Below, piece by piece: positions 7,462 through 14,836 of a DNA stretch of 19,611 nucleotides (positions are counted from its first letter, which is position 1; each line of letters opens with the position of its first letter). Origin of the DNA: CAXXOK01 sp036759125 (GTDB lineage: Bacteria; Bacillota; Clostridia; Christensenellales; Aristaeellaceae). The notes beneath the pieces are model-generated. The model worked only from the letters and a program-made list of their open reading frames with translations. It ran no database searches and had not been told where the DNA came from. The stretch covers positions 1-19,611 of the forward strand of contig DAIOVG010000031.1 in the NCBI GenBank assembly GCA_036759125.1, given 5' to 3'. The position numbers were made by a program, and so were the translations under genes.

Positions 7462-8397
7462 TTATCCTTTGACCGCACCGATCATGATGCCCTTGACAAA
7501 GAATTTCTGGAAGTACGGGTACACCAGCAAAATGGGGAAGACAACCACCATGGCAACCGTCATCCGTACCGACAGGGCCGTCTGTTTTGTGGACAGGTTG
7601 GTAATGGAACTGGAATTCTGCGTGCTGCGCATCAATGCCGCCATTGCGTTGGCTTCATTTTGATACTTATACAGCACGTATTGCAGGGTGTAGTGCTTGC
7701 CGCTGGGCATCAGCACCATGGTGTCGATAAAGCTGTTCCATTGATAAACGGCCGTGAAGATCGCAAGCGTTGCCATGATCGGTGTAATCAAGGGCAGAAT
7801 CACCTTGGTGAAGCTGACGATATACCCCGCGCCGTCCAGATGCGCGCTTTCCTCCAGCGACTGGGGAACGTTTTCGATAAAGGTTTTGACCAGAATCACG
7901 TTATAGGGCGACACCAGCCAGGGGATGACGTACGCCCAGAAGCTGTCCAGGAAACCCAGCATCCGCATGTTCATATACCAGGGGATTAGCCCGGCGTTGA
8001 AATACATGGTAATGATAATCAGCCTGTAAAAGAGCTTGCGGTGCCAGGCTTCTTTTTTGGTGACCAGATATCCCAGAAACGCACTGCCGCCCACCGCCCA
8101 TATGGTACCCAGCACCGTACGGGCTACGGAGGTGAGGGCCGCGTCCGCCAGGCCTTCAATTTTCAGGACCTGGATGTAGTTTTCCAGATGGATGCCCTTG
8201 GGGTACAGCGTGATCTGCCCGAGTGACACCAGCTGGTTATCGGAGATGGTATTGATGAACAGGTAGTAGAACGGAAAAATGCAAACCAGTGTAAACAGGG
8301 CGAAAAAGGTGTAGTTTACGATGTTGAACAGGATATCTCCAACGGAATGCCGGTGCCCTATTTTTCTGCGCACTGCGCGCTGCCTGAGCGTCGTCAT
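7462..8397 (-). CDS. ABC importer permease (LplC/YtcP type)
   Basis: A 311-residue inner permease of a carbohydrate ABC importer, with six predicted membrane helices (first at about 25-50). The cytoplasmic EAA loop that contacts the ATPase is LEESAHLDGAGYIVSFTKVILPL, about 181-203, with the conserved DGA-G. The C-terminus FQKFFVKGIMIGAVKG is the classic end of this subgroup (FVKGVMIGSIKG). GGGAGGAG lies just upstream of the ATG. It follows the long permease by 15 bases and precedes the binding protein. Length and topology are normal, unlike the partner permease. It would pair with that partner and a shared MsmX-type ATPase encoded elsewhere. Confidence 0.95.
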   Translation of the reverse strand: MTTLRQRAVRRKIGHRHSVGDILFNIVNYTFFALFTLVCIFPFYYLFINTISDNQLVSLGQITLYPKGIHLENYIQVLKIEGLADAALTSVARTVLGTIWAVGGSAFLGYLVTKKEAWHRKLFYRLIIITMYFNAGLIPWYMNMRMLGFLDSFWAYVIPWLVSPYNVILVKTFIENVPQSLEESAHLDGAGYIVSFTKVILPLITPIMATLAIFTAVYQWNSFIDTMVLMPSGKHYTLQYVLYKYQNEANAMAALMRSTQNSSSITNLSTKQTALSVRMTVAMVVVFPILLVYPYFQKFFVKGIMIGAVKG

Positions 8398-8412
8398 AGT
8401 CCATCTCCTCCC

Positions 8413-10980
8413 TTACACAATCGATTCGCCGCGGACCCACTTGGAGAACCGGTTGGCGGCGAACAGAAGAACGATGGAGACGAGCGACTTCAAAATCCCG
8501 ATGGCGGTCGCCATGGAGATGGTATTGGTCGAGCGCGTACCCAGCGATATGTTATATACGTACAGATCGAGCACCTCAATGGTGGATTTGTTCATGGCAT
8601 TCTGGAACACCAGATATTGCTCCATGCCGTTGTTGACAACGTTGGAAATCTGCAACAGCAGCAGTACGAAGAACGTCGGCAGGAGCCCCGGAATGGTTAC
8701 ATGGGCAATCTGGCGCCAGCGGCCCGCGCCGTCCACCTTTGCGGCCTCGTAAAGCTCCGGCGGAATACCTGCGATGGCCGCCAGATACATGATTGCGCCC
8801 CAGCCCAGGCTTTTCCACGTGTTCCACAGCCACATTTTGACCCAGATGTAATCGCCGGAGTTTAGCCACGCGACGCCCTCGTCAATCAGACCCAGACGCA
8901 GCAGAAGCTTGTTGACTATGCCGGTATCCAGCGAGAAGATGCTCAGCGCGAACGAGAACACGAGCACCCAGCTGATGAAGTTTGGAAGTGTGGTAAAGAT
9001 CTGCACGAACTTTTTAAAGAACCCAAGCCGGATTTCGGTGAGGAATATCGCAAAGGCGACCGGCAGCCAGCTGGTGGCAAGCCCGATGCCCGACATGGCA
9101 AAGGTGTTGCGCAGAACGCGGATGGTTTCGCTGCGCTGCGCCGCGTTGGCAAACAGGGAGGTGAACCACTTGAACCCAACAAATTCCTGCTGGTCCATCG
9201 GCAGGCCGAGCTTGTAATTATAAAACGCGTACCGCCAGCCTGCCAGCGGCAGGTACGCAAACAGGAAAACCGCGACCAGGAACGGCAGCATCATCAAAAA
9301 GAGCTTGTATTTCTTGGGCAGCTCCTCATAGTCCATAAAGTTTGCGAAGAAAGCGGAAAAAACACTGAAGCTCATCGCGGCATAGATAGCGCCCATCCCG
9401 GCGACAAATCCGACGTCTTTGGGAATCAGGGTCGCGGAGATCAGCACCTCGGCTGCCTGCAGCAGTGCGGAGAGCATCAGCATGATGGTAATCAGCCGTT
9501 TGCTGCGCTTTGGGTAGAACAAAAGCCCCACGCTGAGCAGCGTGATAGCCATCATGATGACGGTCAGAATGCCGATTTTGTTGAGTGCGCCGCGGATCAA
9601 AGCCTGGTAGTCCGCCAGGGTCATGCCGTTTTTGGCGGCTTCTTCCGTGTAGAGCGCCTTGCCGCGTACGTTTGCCGGATCCATAAGATCACCGGGCTTC
9701 TGAAAGGTCAGAAGCGAAAGTCCGCTCATCGGCTGGGATATCGTGGGGTTTGCCTGGTTTACTTTGCCGGGGGTATAAATGTTGACTTGCAGCACCGGCA
9801 GGCACAAGAGAACCGCAGACCCTACGGCAAGCACCAGGCTGATCGCCAGCAGGCGCTTGCGCTGCGGGATGGGGTTGACGAAATAGGGGCTGTCTGCCCG
9901 TTGAATGCCGACAATCGCGCCGGCGGCGGCTCCGCTTGCGATGACGCCCATCAGCAGGGGGAACAGGGTGTACCCGCCAAGGCCCAGGTACATGAGCTGG
10001 TAGGCTGCGCCCTGAAACTGATAGGTGCTGTCCACGGCCAGCATACTCGCGGCTTCGATGAGCAGCAATAGGCTGGCGACGGTTATCAGGCTGGCGGGAA
10101 TCCAGCGGTCCACCTTGCGCAGCAGCTGCAGCACCATGCCTGCCGCAAGCAGCAGCACACCGGCGATGGCCATGCTGTGCATCGTGCCGTTGTGCGTGGG
10201 GATGCGGAAGAGATTTTTCACATTGCTTGCGCTATCGCTGAGCTTGACAAGCTCCTGCATCAAGCCGCTGTCAGCCGGTGCGGCGAACAGACCGGTTTGC
10301 GATGCCTGCTCCTCTAAAAGCGGTTCTTGCCGGGTCAGCCATGCAAAGCCGGAGATGGAGCGGGACGCTAAAGCGTCCTCCTGCGGCGTTGCGAATGTAC
10401 CGGGGGTGATGGTCGTTGTTGCGAACGGGAACACGAGCATCAGCAGCGCAACAGCGCAAAGCGCCGCCGAAACCAGACGCCATTTATGATCCGTAATGGC
10501 AAGAACGGGCAGGCCGCGCAGCGCGGTGAGCTCGAGCACAAACAGGGCGGCCGACAGCACAAACGGCACCCATTGATACCATTTTGGGGTCAGCATCACA
10601 TCGAAAAGGATGCTTTGGCTCAGCTGCTGGGAATAGAACGCGAACAGCAGTAGCGGCAGCATGCCCGCGCACCCGATCAGCGCGGCGGCATGCGCCGTAT
10701 ATTTGCGTCTGAAGAATGACAAGAGCACGCCGATTGTCGTCAGAATCACACCGGCCGCCAGCAGGCCTTCCCGGAAGGGTATTGCCGCCAGCGCGGGCAT
10801 TGCGGACAGGGGAAGAACGCTGTTTCCATGGAGTATCAACTGCAACCCGGTTATCCCCTGCGGGAATGCCTGTGCAACGTCCGCACCCAGCGCCATATGC
10901 GGATAAACGTCAAAAAACGGCATGAACAAGCTTCCAAACAGGAGGACGACCAACCCTGCGACAAGGGCGATTTTTTTCAC
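8413..10980 (-). CDS. ABC importer permease (LplB/YteP type) with a ~550-residue N-terminal multi-membrane extension
   Basis: An 855-residue protein. Residues about 556-855 are a complete LplB-type permease, with the EAA loop at PELYEAAKVDGAGRWRQIAHVTIPG (741-765) and six expected helices; normal family members are about 300-320 residues. Residues 1 to about 550 add some twelve more predicted helices, arranged as three similar units (about 1-160, 165-365 and 375-550). Each has a helix, an outside loop, then three helices. Each loop carries a related motif: GITGLQLIL (42-50), SISGFAWLT (208-216), PMSGLSLLT (417-425). The start is GTG at 10980, seven bases after GGAGG. The reading frame stays open for 69 more codons upstream, but those residues are not membrane-like and the only early start is a TTG with no ribosome site. 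It is the first gene of the operon. The extension's role is unknown. Confidence 0.88.
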   Translation of the reverse strand: MKKIALVAGLVVLLFGSLFMPFFDVYPHMALGADVAQAFPQGITGLQLILHGNSVLPLSAMPALAAIPFREGLLAAGVILTTIGVLLSFFRRKYTAHAAALIGCAGMLPLLLFAFYSQQLSQSILFDVMLTPKWYQWVPFVLSAALFVLELTALRGLPVLAITDHKWRLVSAALCAVALLMLVFPFATTTITPGTFATPQEDALASRSISGFAWLTRQEPLLEEQASQTGLFAAPADSGLMQELVKLSDSASNVKNLFRIPTHNGTMHSMAIAGVLLLAAGMVLQLLRKVDRWIPASLITVASLLLLIEAASMLAVDSTYQFQGAAYQLMYLGLGGYTLFPLLMGVIASGAAAGAIVGIQRADSPYFVNPIPQRKRLLAISLVLAVGSAVLLCLPVLQVNIYTPGKVNQANPTISQPMSGLSLLTFQKPGDLMDPANVRGKALYTEEAAKNGMTLADYQALIRGALNKIGILTVIMMAITLLSVGLLFYPKRSKRLITIMLMLSALLQAAEVLISATLIPKDVGFVAGMGAIYAAMSFSVFSAFFANFMDYEELPKKYKLFLMMLPFLVAVFLFAYLPLAGWRYAFYNYKLGLPMDQQEFVGFKWFTSLFANAAQRSETIRVLRNTFAMSGIGLATSWLPVAFAIFLTEIRLGFFKKFVQIFTTLPNFISWVLVFSFALSIFSLDTGIVNKLLLRLGLIDEGVAWLNSGDYIWVKMWLWNTWKSLGWGAIMYLAAIAGIPPELYEAAKVDGAGRWRQIAHVTIPGLLPTFFVLLLLQISNVVNNGMEQYLVFQNAMNKSTIEVLDLYVYNISLGTRSTNTISMATAIGILKSLVSIVLLFAANRFSKWVRGESIV

Positions 10981-10987
10981 GATATAA

Positions 10988-10992
10988 CCTCC
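10988..10992 (-). promoter_or_regulatory. Shine-Dalgarno site fixing the GTG start of the long permease
   Basis: Minus-strand GGAGG (10992-10988) sits seven bases before GTG (10980-10978), followed by codons for KKIALVAGLVVLL, a normal membrane-protein N-terminus. This decides against the longer upstream reading of the frame. Confidence 0.8.
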
Positions 10993-11091
10993 GGAGCCCA
11001 GAATAGTAGTACAACGGGGTTCGCTGGTATAAGCGAGTTCACCCGATAAACATATGAAGAGATACGGCGGTGAGTGCGAGATTCGATTCGC

Positions 11092-11105
11092 AGAAAACGT
11101 TTTAG
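11092..11105. promoter_or_regulatory. cre/LacI-family-like operator in the ABC operon leader
   Basis: AGAAAACGTTTTAG contains the perfect 10-base palindrome AAAACGTTTT (11094-11103) with the central CG typical of LacI/CcpA operators. It matches 11 of 14 positions of the cre consensus TGWAANCGNTNWCA. It lies about 100 bases downstream of the predicted transcription start, where a bound repressor would act as a roadblock. CcpA or a sugar-specific LacI-type regulator are both possible. Confidence 0.5.
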
Positions 11106-11160
11106 TTATTGGGTAAAAGGAAAAATATTCACTGCTGCGTATATGCTTGGTCGAGGAGGT

Positions 11161-11177
11161 TGATATAACTGATATAA
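11161..11177. repeat. Short direct repeat TGATATAA in the ABC operon leader
   Basis: TGATATAA occurs at 11161-11168 and again at 11170-11177, a 9-base spacing. It lies about 27-45 bases downstream of the predicted transcription start. It could be a regulator half-site pair or simply AT-rich sequence. Confidence 0.3.
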
Positions 11178-11210
11178 AAGCAATCAAGTGTACATTGGAG
11201 TCTTTACCTC

Positions 11211-11240
11211 ATCATACACGAATAAATTTGGCAATGTCAA
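11211..11240 (-). promoter_or_regulatory. Strong sigma-A-type promoter of the ABC importer operon
   Basis: On the minus strand, -35 TTGACA (11240-11235, perfect consensus) and -10 TATGAT (11216-11211) are 18 bases apart. Transcription would begin near 11204, leaving an unusually long leader of about 220 bases before the GTG at 10980. The leader holds the direct repeat and the palindrome listed separately. I recognise no known riboswitch in it. Confidence 0.8.
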
Positions 11241-11261
11241 TAACACAATAGTATACTAACA

Positions 11262-11422
11262 TAACACGATATGATCGATTTTCTTGTTGCGGCCCGTACT
11301 GGAAGCATCACGAAATGAGCATATGGAAGGACTTGAAAGAGGTATGCGGTGGCAGGATTTGCTTAAAAAAGGAAAAAACAATTTCTGGATATATGGTTTT
11401 CCGGATACAAGCCGGGCGTTGA
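11262..11422 (+). pseudogene. Remnant of a LysR-type regulator N-terminus (decayed, frameshifted)
   Basis: Three short stretches in three different frames line up in order with the LysR helix-turn-helix region. ATG at 11271 reads MIDFLVAARTGSITK and then stops (TGA 11316-11318); LysR proteins read FLAVAxTGSITKAA there. From 11323 a second frame reads MEGLERGMRWQDLLKKGKN, similar to the LEEELGxxLLxRGKR that follows the recognition helix. From 11375 the third frame reads KTISGYMVFRIQAG, similar to KITLTxxGMLFRxxAG. About 40 bases (the recognition helix) appear deleted between the first two. No intact gene can be read. LysR regulators are often divergent from the operon they control, which fits its place next to the ABC promoter. 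The assignment rests on short by-eye matches. The rest of the 10981-11556 gap holds only the leader elements and a terminator. Confidence 0.4.
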
Positions 11423-11477
11423 TAGCCGTGCGGCTTTCCGTAACCCCTGCGAAACGGAAGCGAACATATGCGAACCG

Positions 11478-11507
11478 AAAAAAATCGGCAGCGAATCCGC
11501 TGCCGAT
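11478..11507 (-). terminator. Intrinsic terminator of the 2-oxoacid:ferredoxin oxidoreductase operon
   Basis: A perfect ten-base-pair stem ATCGGCAGCG / CGCTGCCGAT (11484-11493 and 11498-11507) with loop AATC. On the minus strand it is followed directly by seven T (complement of 11484-11478). It sits about 50 bases beyond the stop of the gamma-subunit gene. Confidence 0.9.
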
Positions 11508-11556
11508 AGATGGAACATTGAGGGTAAGCTTTCTATGCTGCCATACCTTGACTTCT

Positions 11557-12093
11557 TCAGTGAACGACCGCGCGGCCCATGCCAAGCGCCTGTTTGTTGA
11601 TGTCCAGCAGATAGGCTTTCTTTTCGCCTAGCCAATCCGTCATCACGGTCACGAGGCTTTCGGTGGAAAAAAGTCTCGTGGCGGCTTGCAGCGCGCCGAG
11701 CATGACCATATTGGCGACGCGCGGCGTGCTGAGCGACTCGGCGATGGCGTTGCAGGGCACGGCGACAATTCGAATGTCTCCGCGCAGGTCCGGCGCTTCA
11801 ATCAGGGAGGAGTTGTACAAAAGCAATCCGCCGGGCTTAAGCTTGGGCATGAACTTGCGCAGGCTGGGTTTGTTCATCGCTACAAGGATGTCCGGCTCCG
11901 ATACCAGGGGCGAGCCGATGGTTTCGGTTGAGACCACCACGGCGCAGTTGGCCTCGCCGCCGCGCATTTCCGGGCCGTAGCTCGGCATCCAGCTGACCTC
12001 CCGGCCTTCGGCCATGGCGGTTTTGGCAACCAGCTGGCCGATTAACAATACACCCTGGCCGCCGAAACCGGCGATCAGAAACTGTTTCTCCAT
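11557..12093 (-). CDS. 2-oxoacid:ferredoxin oxidoreductase, gamma subunit
   Basis: A 178-residue gamma subunit (KorC/VorC type) of a CoA-acylating 2-oxoacid:ferredoxin oxidoreductase, a cytoplasmic, oxygen-sensitive enzyme. The N-terminus EKQFLIAGFGGQGVLLIGQL is the family signature, with the Gly-rich GFGGQG turn. The second hallmark SYGPEMRGGEANC lies at about 38-50, and LVSEPDILVAMNKPSL (about 62-77) is also typical. The start at 12093 overlaps the beta-subunit stop by one base (TGATG) and has AAGGAGG about 10 bases upstream. An in-frame start 21 codons earlier lies inside the beta gene and lacks family similarity. It is the last gene of the operon. Confidence 0.93.
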   Translation of the reverse strand: MEKQFLIAGFGGQGVLLIGQLVAKTAMAEGREVSWMPSYGPEMRGGEANCAVVVSTETIGSPLVSEPDILVAMNKPSLRKFMPKLKPGGLLLYNSSLIEAPDLRGDIRIVAVPCNAIAESLSTPRVANMVMLGALQAATRLFSTESLVTVMTDWLGEKKAYLLDINKQALGMGRAVVH

Positions 12094-12833
12094 CAGCTTT
12101 CCGCCTCCTTGAACACGCCCAGCGGATAGGCGGGAATCATGTTGTTTTTCAGCCATTCGATGGCTTCCACGGGAGACAGGCCCCAGTTGGTCGGGCAGGT
12201 GGACAGCACCTCGACCATCGTAAAGCCCTTGTTGGCCATCTGCGTGGCGAAGGCCTTTTGAATCGCGGCCTTGGCTGCCTTGATGTGCTTTACATCGTGT
12301 ACGCTGACGCGCTCGATATACGCGCTTCCGGCAAGCGTGGACAGCATTTCGCTCATGGGTACGGGGTAGCCGCAGTGCGCCACGTCGCGCCCGTAGGGGC
12401 TGGTGGTGGTGACCTGACCGGGCAGGGTGGTGGGGGCCATTTGGCCGCCTGTCATGCCGTAAATTGCGTTGTTGACGAAGATCGCGGTGATCTTCTCCCC
12501 GCGCGTCGCCGCATGAACAATCTCAGCCGCGCCAATGGAAGCAAGGTCGCCGTCACCCTGGTAGGTAAACACGCAATTGTCCGGGCAAACGCGCTTAATG
12601 CCCGTCGCCACCGCAGGCGCGCGTCCATGGGCGGCTTCCATCATATCGCAGTTGAAGTATTCGTATGCGAATACCGCGCAGCCGACCGGGGCGACGCCGA
12701 TGGCCGCTTTGCCGATGCCCAGCTCATCCATCGCTTCGGCGACCAGCCTGTGGATGATGCCGTGTGTACAGCCTGGGCAGTAGTGCATCGGCTGATCGGT
12801 CAGCATCTTGGTTTTATCAAATACGACGGTCAA
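12093..12833 (-). CDS. 2-oxoacid:ferredoxin oxidoreductase, beta (thiamine-diphosphate) subunit
   Basis: A 246-residue beta subunit (KorB/VorA type) binding thiamine diphosphate and an iron-sulfur cluster. The thiamine-diphosphate/Mg motif is GDGDLASIGAAEIVHAA (93-109), ending at FVNNAIYGMTGGQMAPTT (119-136). HYCPGCTHG (17-25) gives two of the cluster cysteines (Cys19 and Cys22), and GCAVF supplies Cys52. The start is a TTG at 12833 that overlaps the stop of the preceding helical-protein gene (TTGA), with AAGGGGG about 10 bases upstream. The next ATG, nine codons in, would remove residues usually present in the family. The overlap suggests tight translational coupling with the helical protein. 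The substrate may be 2-oxoglutarate or a branched-chain 2-oxoacid; sequence alone does not settle this. Confidence 0.93.
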   Translation of the reverse strand: MTVVFDKTKMLTDQPMHYCPGCTHGIIHRLVAEAMDELGIGKAAIGVAPVGCAVFAYEYFNCDMMEAAHGRAPAVATGIKRVCPDNCVFTYQGDGDLASIGAAEIVHAATRGEKITAIFVNNAIYGMTGGQMAPTTLPGQVTTTSPYGRDVAHCGYPVPMSEMLSTLAGSAYIERVSVHDVKHIKAAKAAIQKAFATQMANKGFTMVEVLSTCPTNWGLSPVEAIEWLKNNMIPAYPLGVFKEAES

Positions 12834-13576
12834 CGTGATTCGTCCCCCTTGTCGTGCGTATCATCGGATTTGTGCTGCGCCTTGTCCCAATCCTTTTTGA
12901 AGGTCTCCGCAGCGTGGCTGACGGACTTCATGAAGCTGTCGATGCCTGTGGAGATGGCATCTCCGGCCTTGTTGAAAAACGCGTTGATCTGGCGGCCGGC
13001 TTCGTCCGCTTTTTCCTTGGTTTTGGGATCGTTGAGAAGCTCATCGAGCTTATGCCCGGCTTCGTTGAGCTTTTCTTCCACTGCCTTGGCCGCGGCCTTG
13101 AGCTTTTCTTCCACGTCGTCCATTTTGATATCTTCCAGTTTCCTGCCGTTGATTTCCAGCTTAAAATCAACCTTTTTTCCGGCTGTCTCAACCGTTTCCT
13201 CAACGGTATCCGCCGCTTCTTCGGCGGACTCCTCCATGGCATCTTCCGCTGCTTCCACGGCCTCGTCCACGGCATGGGAAACGGTTTCAAAGGCGTGGTC
13301 CATCTCCTCGGCCGCCATGTTCAGGTCTTCTTCAATTTCATCAAGGGACGGGTCTTCAGCTTTGACGCCCGCTTTTTCCAGCTTCTTCTCCAGTTTCAGC
13401 GCCGCTTCTTTGATCCGCTCCGCCATCTTGTCGGCGGTGTTGCGGATCTTGCGCTCCATCTCCTGGGATGCGGCTGCGTCTATTTTGCCACTGGCGTCCT
13501 TAAGTTTCTTTTTCATGCTGTTCAGGGTCGATTTGAATTTCTCCTCGATTTCGTCAAAGGCATGTTCATCAAACAT
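12830..13576 (-). CDS. Charged amphipathic-helix protein inside the oxidoreductase operon, function unknown
   Basis: A 248-residue protein built almost entirely of Lys-, Glu-, Asp- and Ala-rich helix, with apolipoprotein/LEA-like or coiled-coil character. There is no signal peptide, membrane segment, cysteine or recognisable catalytic motif. Regions: basic-acidic helices (1-75, for example EEKFKSTLNSMKKKLKDASG), a very acidic alanine-rich part (about 78-132, for example EAVEAAEDAMEESAEEAADT), a short beta-like stretch VDFKLEINGRKLEDIKM (about 136-152), further helices with KLKAAAKAVEEKLNEAGHKL, and a hydrophilic tail ending HKSDDTHDKGDESR. AAGGAGG precedes the ATG by 8 bases, so it should be well translated. 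It begins 18 bases after the alpha gene and overlaps the beta gene by four bases, so it is made with the enzyme. A scaffold, assembly factor or stabiliser is possible; this is inference. Confidence 0.85.
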   Translation of the reverse strand: MFDEHAFDEIEEKFKSTLNSMKKKLKDASGKIDAAASQEMERKIRNTADKMAERIKEAALKLEKKLEKAGVKAEDPSLDEIEEDLNMAAEEMDHAFETVSHAVDEAVEAAEDAMEESAEEAADTVEETVETAGKKVDFKLEINGRKLEDIKMDDVEEKLKAAAKAVEEKLNEAGHKLDELLNDPKTKEKADEAGRQINAFFNKAGDAISTGIDSFMKSVSHAAETFKKDWDKAQHKSDDTHDKGDESR

Positions 13577-13594
13577 CGTGTTGACCTCCTTCGT

Positions 13595-14806
13595 CTACGC
13601 GTCTTTTGTCGCCTTGCCGGCAGCTCCGGTTGCCTGTAGCTTTTGTCTGGTGCGCTGCAGAATATGGTCTACAGCTTCGGTTACGGACTGCAGTTTTTCG
13701 TCAATGGTGTTTTCCAGGGCGAGATCCGCCAGGGTTTTCTGGTAGGGAACCGCCAGTTTCTTGATTTCTTCAACAATCTCGTTTACCGTGGGGACCATTC
13801 CGCCCATGCGGCCGTAAAAATGCACGGGGCGCTGGCCTTCCACGGCAAGGCGGACGTCGTCCACCATCTGCCCGGCGCTCATTTCCACGACCAGGTACTG
13901 CTGCGCTGTGCGCAGGGTTTTGCGGATGGCATCGGAGGGGAAGGGCCACAGCGTGATCGGGCGGAGCATTCCCACCCGGTAGCCCTCCTCGCGGCATTTG
14001 CGGATTGCGCTGCGCACGATGCGGCTTGTGGTGCCGTATGCGACGACGACCACCTCGGCGTTTTCCAGCAGTTCCTCCTGCCAGCGGCATTCGTTTTCGG
14101 TGATCTTCTTATATTTGCCTTCCAGCCTCTGGCAGTGCCTCTCCAGCACCTTGGGGTCGATGTAGAGGCTGTTGATCAGGCTGCGCGGCCGCCCGGGCGT
14201 AGGCTCGTGGCCGTCGGCTGCCCAGGTTTTATCCGCAAGGTCTACGGCAGGGCGGTAGGGCTTGTCCATGTCCACAGGCTCCATCATCTGCCCGATCATG
14301 CCGTCGCCCAGAATCATCACGGGGTTGCGGTAACGGTCGGCGATGTCAAAGGCCGTCTGGGTAAGATCCACAGCTTCCTGGACGCTCGCGGGTGCCAGCA
14401 CGCAGGTGCGGTAATCGCCGTGCCCGCCGCCGCGCGTGGCCTGGTAGTAATCGCTCTGGGCGGGCTGAATGCCGCCAAGGCCGGGGCCGCCGCGCATGAT
14501 GTTGACAATCACGCAGGGCACCTCCGCGCCGGTCAGATAGCTGATTCCTTCCTGTTTTAGGCTGATGCCGGGGCTTGAGGATGAGGTCATCACCCGCGCG
14601 CCCGCGCCGCCCGCGCCATAGACCATATTGATGGCCGCGACTTCACTCTCAGCCTGTAAAAAGCAGCCGCCGACTTCCGGCAGACGCCTGGACATATACT
14701 CTGGGATTTCATTCTGCGGCGTGATGGGATAACCGAAAAAAAACTTGCAACCGGCTTGTATGGCCGCTTCGGCGATCGCTTCATTGCCCTTCATGAGTTT
14801 CTTCAT
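13595..14806 (-). CDS. 2-oxoacid:ferredoxin oxidoreductase, alpha subunit, with a C-terminal helical extension
   Basis: A 403-residue alpha subunit (KorA/VorB type), bringing the pyrimidine-binding and transketolase C-terminal domains. Family motifs: MKGNEAIAEAAIQAGCKFFF (5-24) followed by GYPITPQNEIPEYM (25-38), TSSSSPGISLKQEG (74-87), NIMRGGPGLGGIQPAQSDYY (102-121) followed by QATRGGGHGDY (122-132), and PVMILGDGMIGQM (162-174). The C-terminal domain has VVVVAYGTTSRIVRSAI (252-268) and LRPITLWPFP (281-290). The common family end is near residue 355. Here about 48 residues follow (KTLADLALENTIDEKLQSVT..., 357-403), predicted helical and charged. GGAAGGAAC lies upstream of the ATG. It follows the ferredoxin subunit by 30 bases and precedes the helical-protein gene. 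The pairing with beta, gamma and ferredoxin subunits in one operon is standard apart from that insertion. Confidence 0.94.
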   Translation of the reverse strand: MKKLMKGNEAIAEAAIQAGCKFFFGYPITPQNEIPEYMSRRLPEVGGCFLQAESEVAAINMVYGAGGAGARVMTSSSSPGISLKQEGISYLTGAEVPCVIVNIMRGGPGLGGIQPAQSDYYQATRGGGHGDYRTCVLAPASVQEAVDLTQTAFDIADRYRNPVMILGDGMIGQMMEPVDMDKPYRPAVDLADKTWAADGHEPTPGRPRSLINSLYIDPKVLERHCQRLEGKYKKITENECRWQEELLENAEVVVVAYGTTSRIVRSAIRKCREEGYRVGMLRPITLWPFPSDAIRKTLRTAQQYLVVEMSAGQMVDDVRLAVEGQRPVHFYGRMGGMVPTVNEIVEEIKKLAVPYQKTLADLALENTIDEKLQSVTEAVDHILQRTRQKLQATGAAGKATKDA

Positions 14807-14836
14807 GCGTTCGTTCCTTCCCGGCTTGCGCCGTGA

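Noticed and set aside
10981..11187. Longer N-terminus (69 extra codons) for the extended permease
   Set aside because: The extra residues are not membrane-like and begin at a TTG without a ribosome site. The GTG at 10980 has GGAGG at ideal spacing and starts a typical membrane helix.
10981..11204. A known riboswitch in the importer leader
   Set aside because: I could not match any known riboswitch core or a clear terminator/antiterminator pair; only an operator-like palindrome and short repeats are visible.
11284..11631. A 115-codon plus-strand open frame as a novel small gene
   Set aside because: It has no ribosome site, passes through the oxidoreductase terminator and into the antisense of the gamma subunit. 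Only its first part is interesting, as part of the LysR-like remnant.
12258..13745. A 495-codon open frame on the plus strand, Ser/Ala-rich
   Set aside because: It runs antisense across the beta subunit, the helical protein and the end of alpha. The Ser-rich stretch is the reverse complement of the Lys/Glu-rich helices. No ribosome site and no family similarity.
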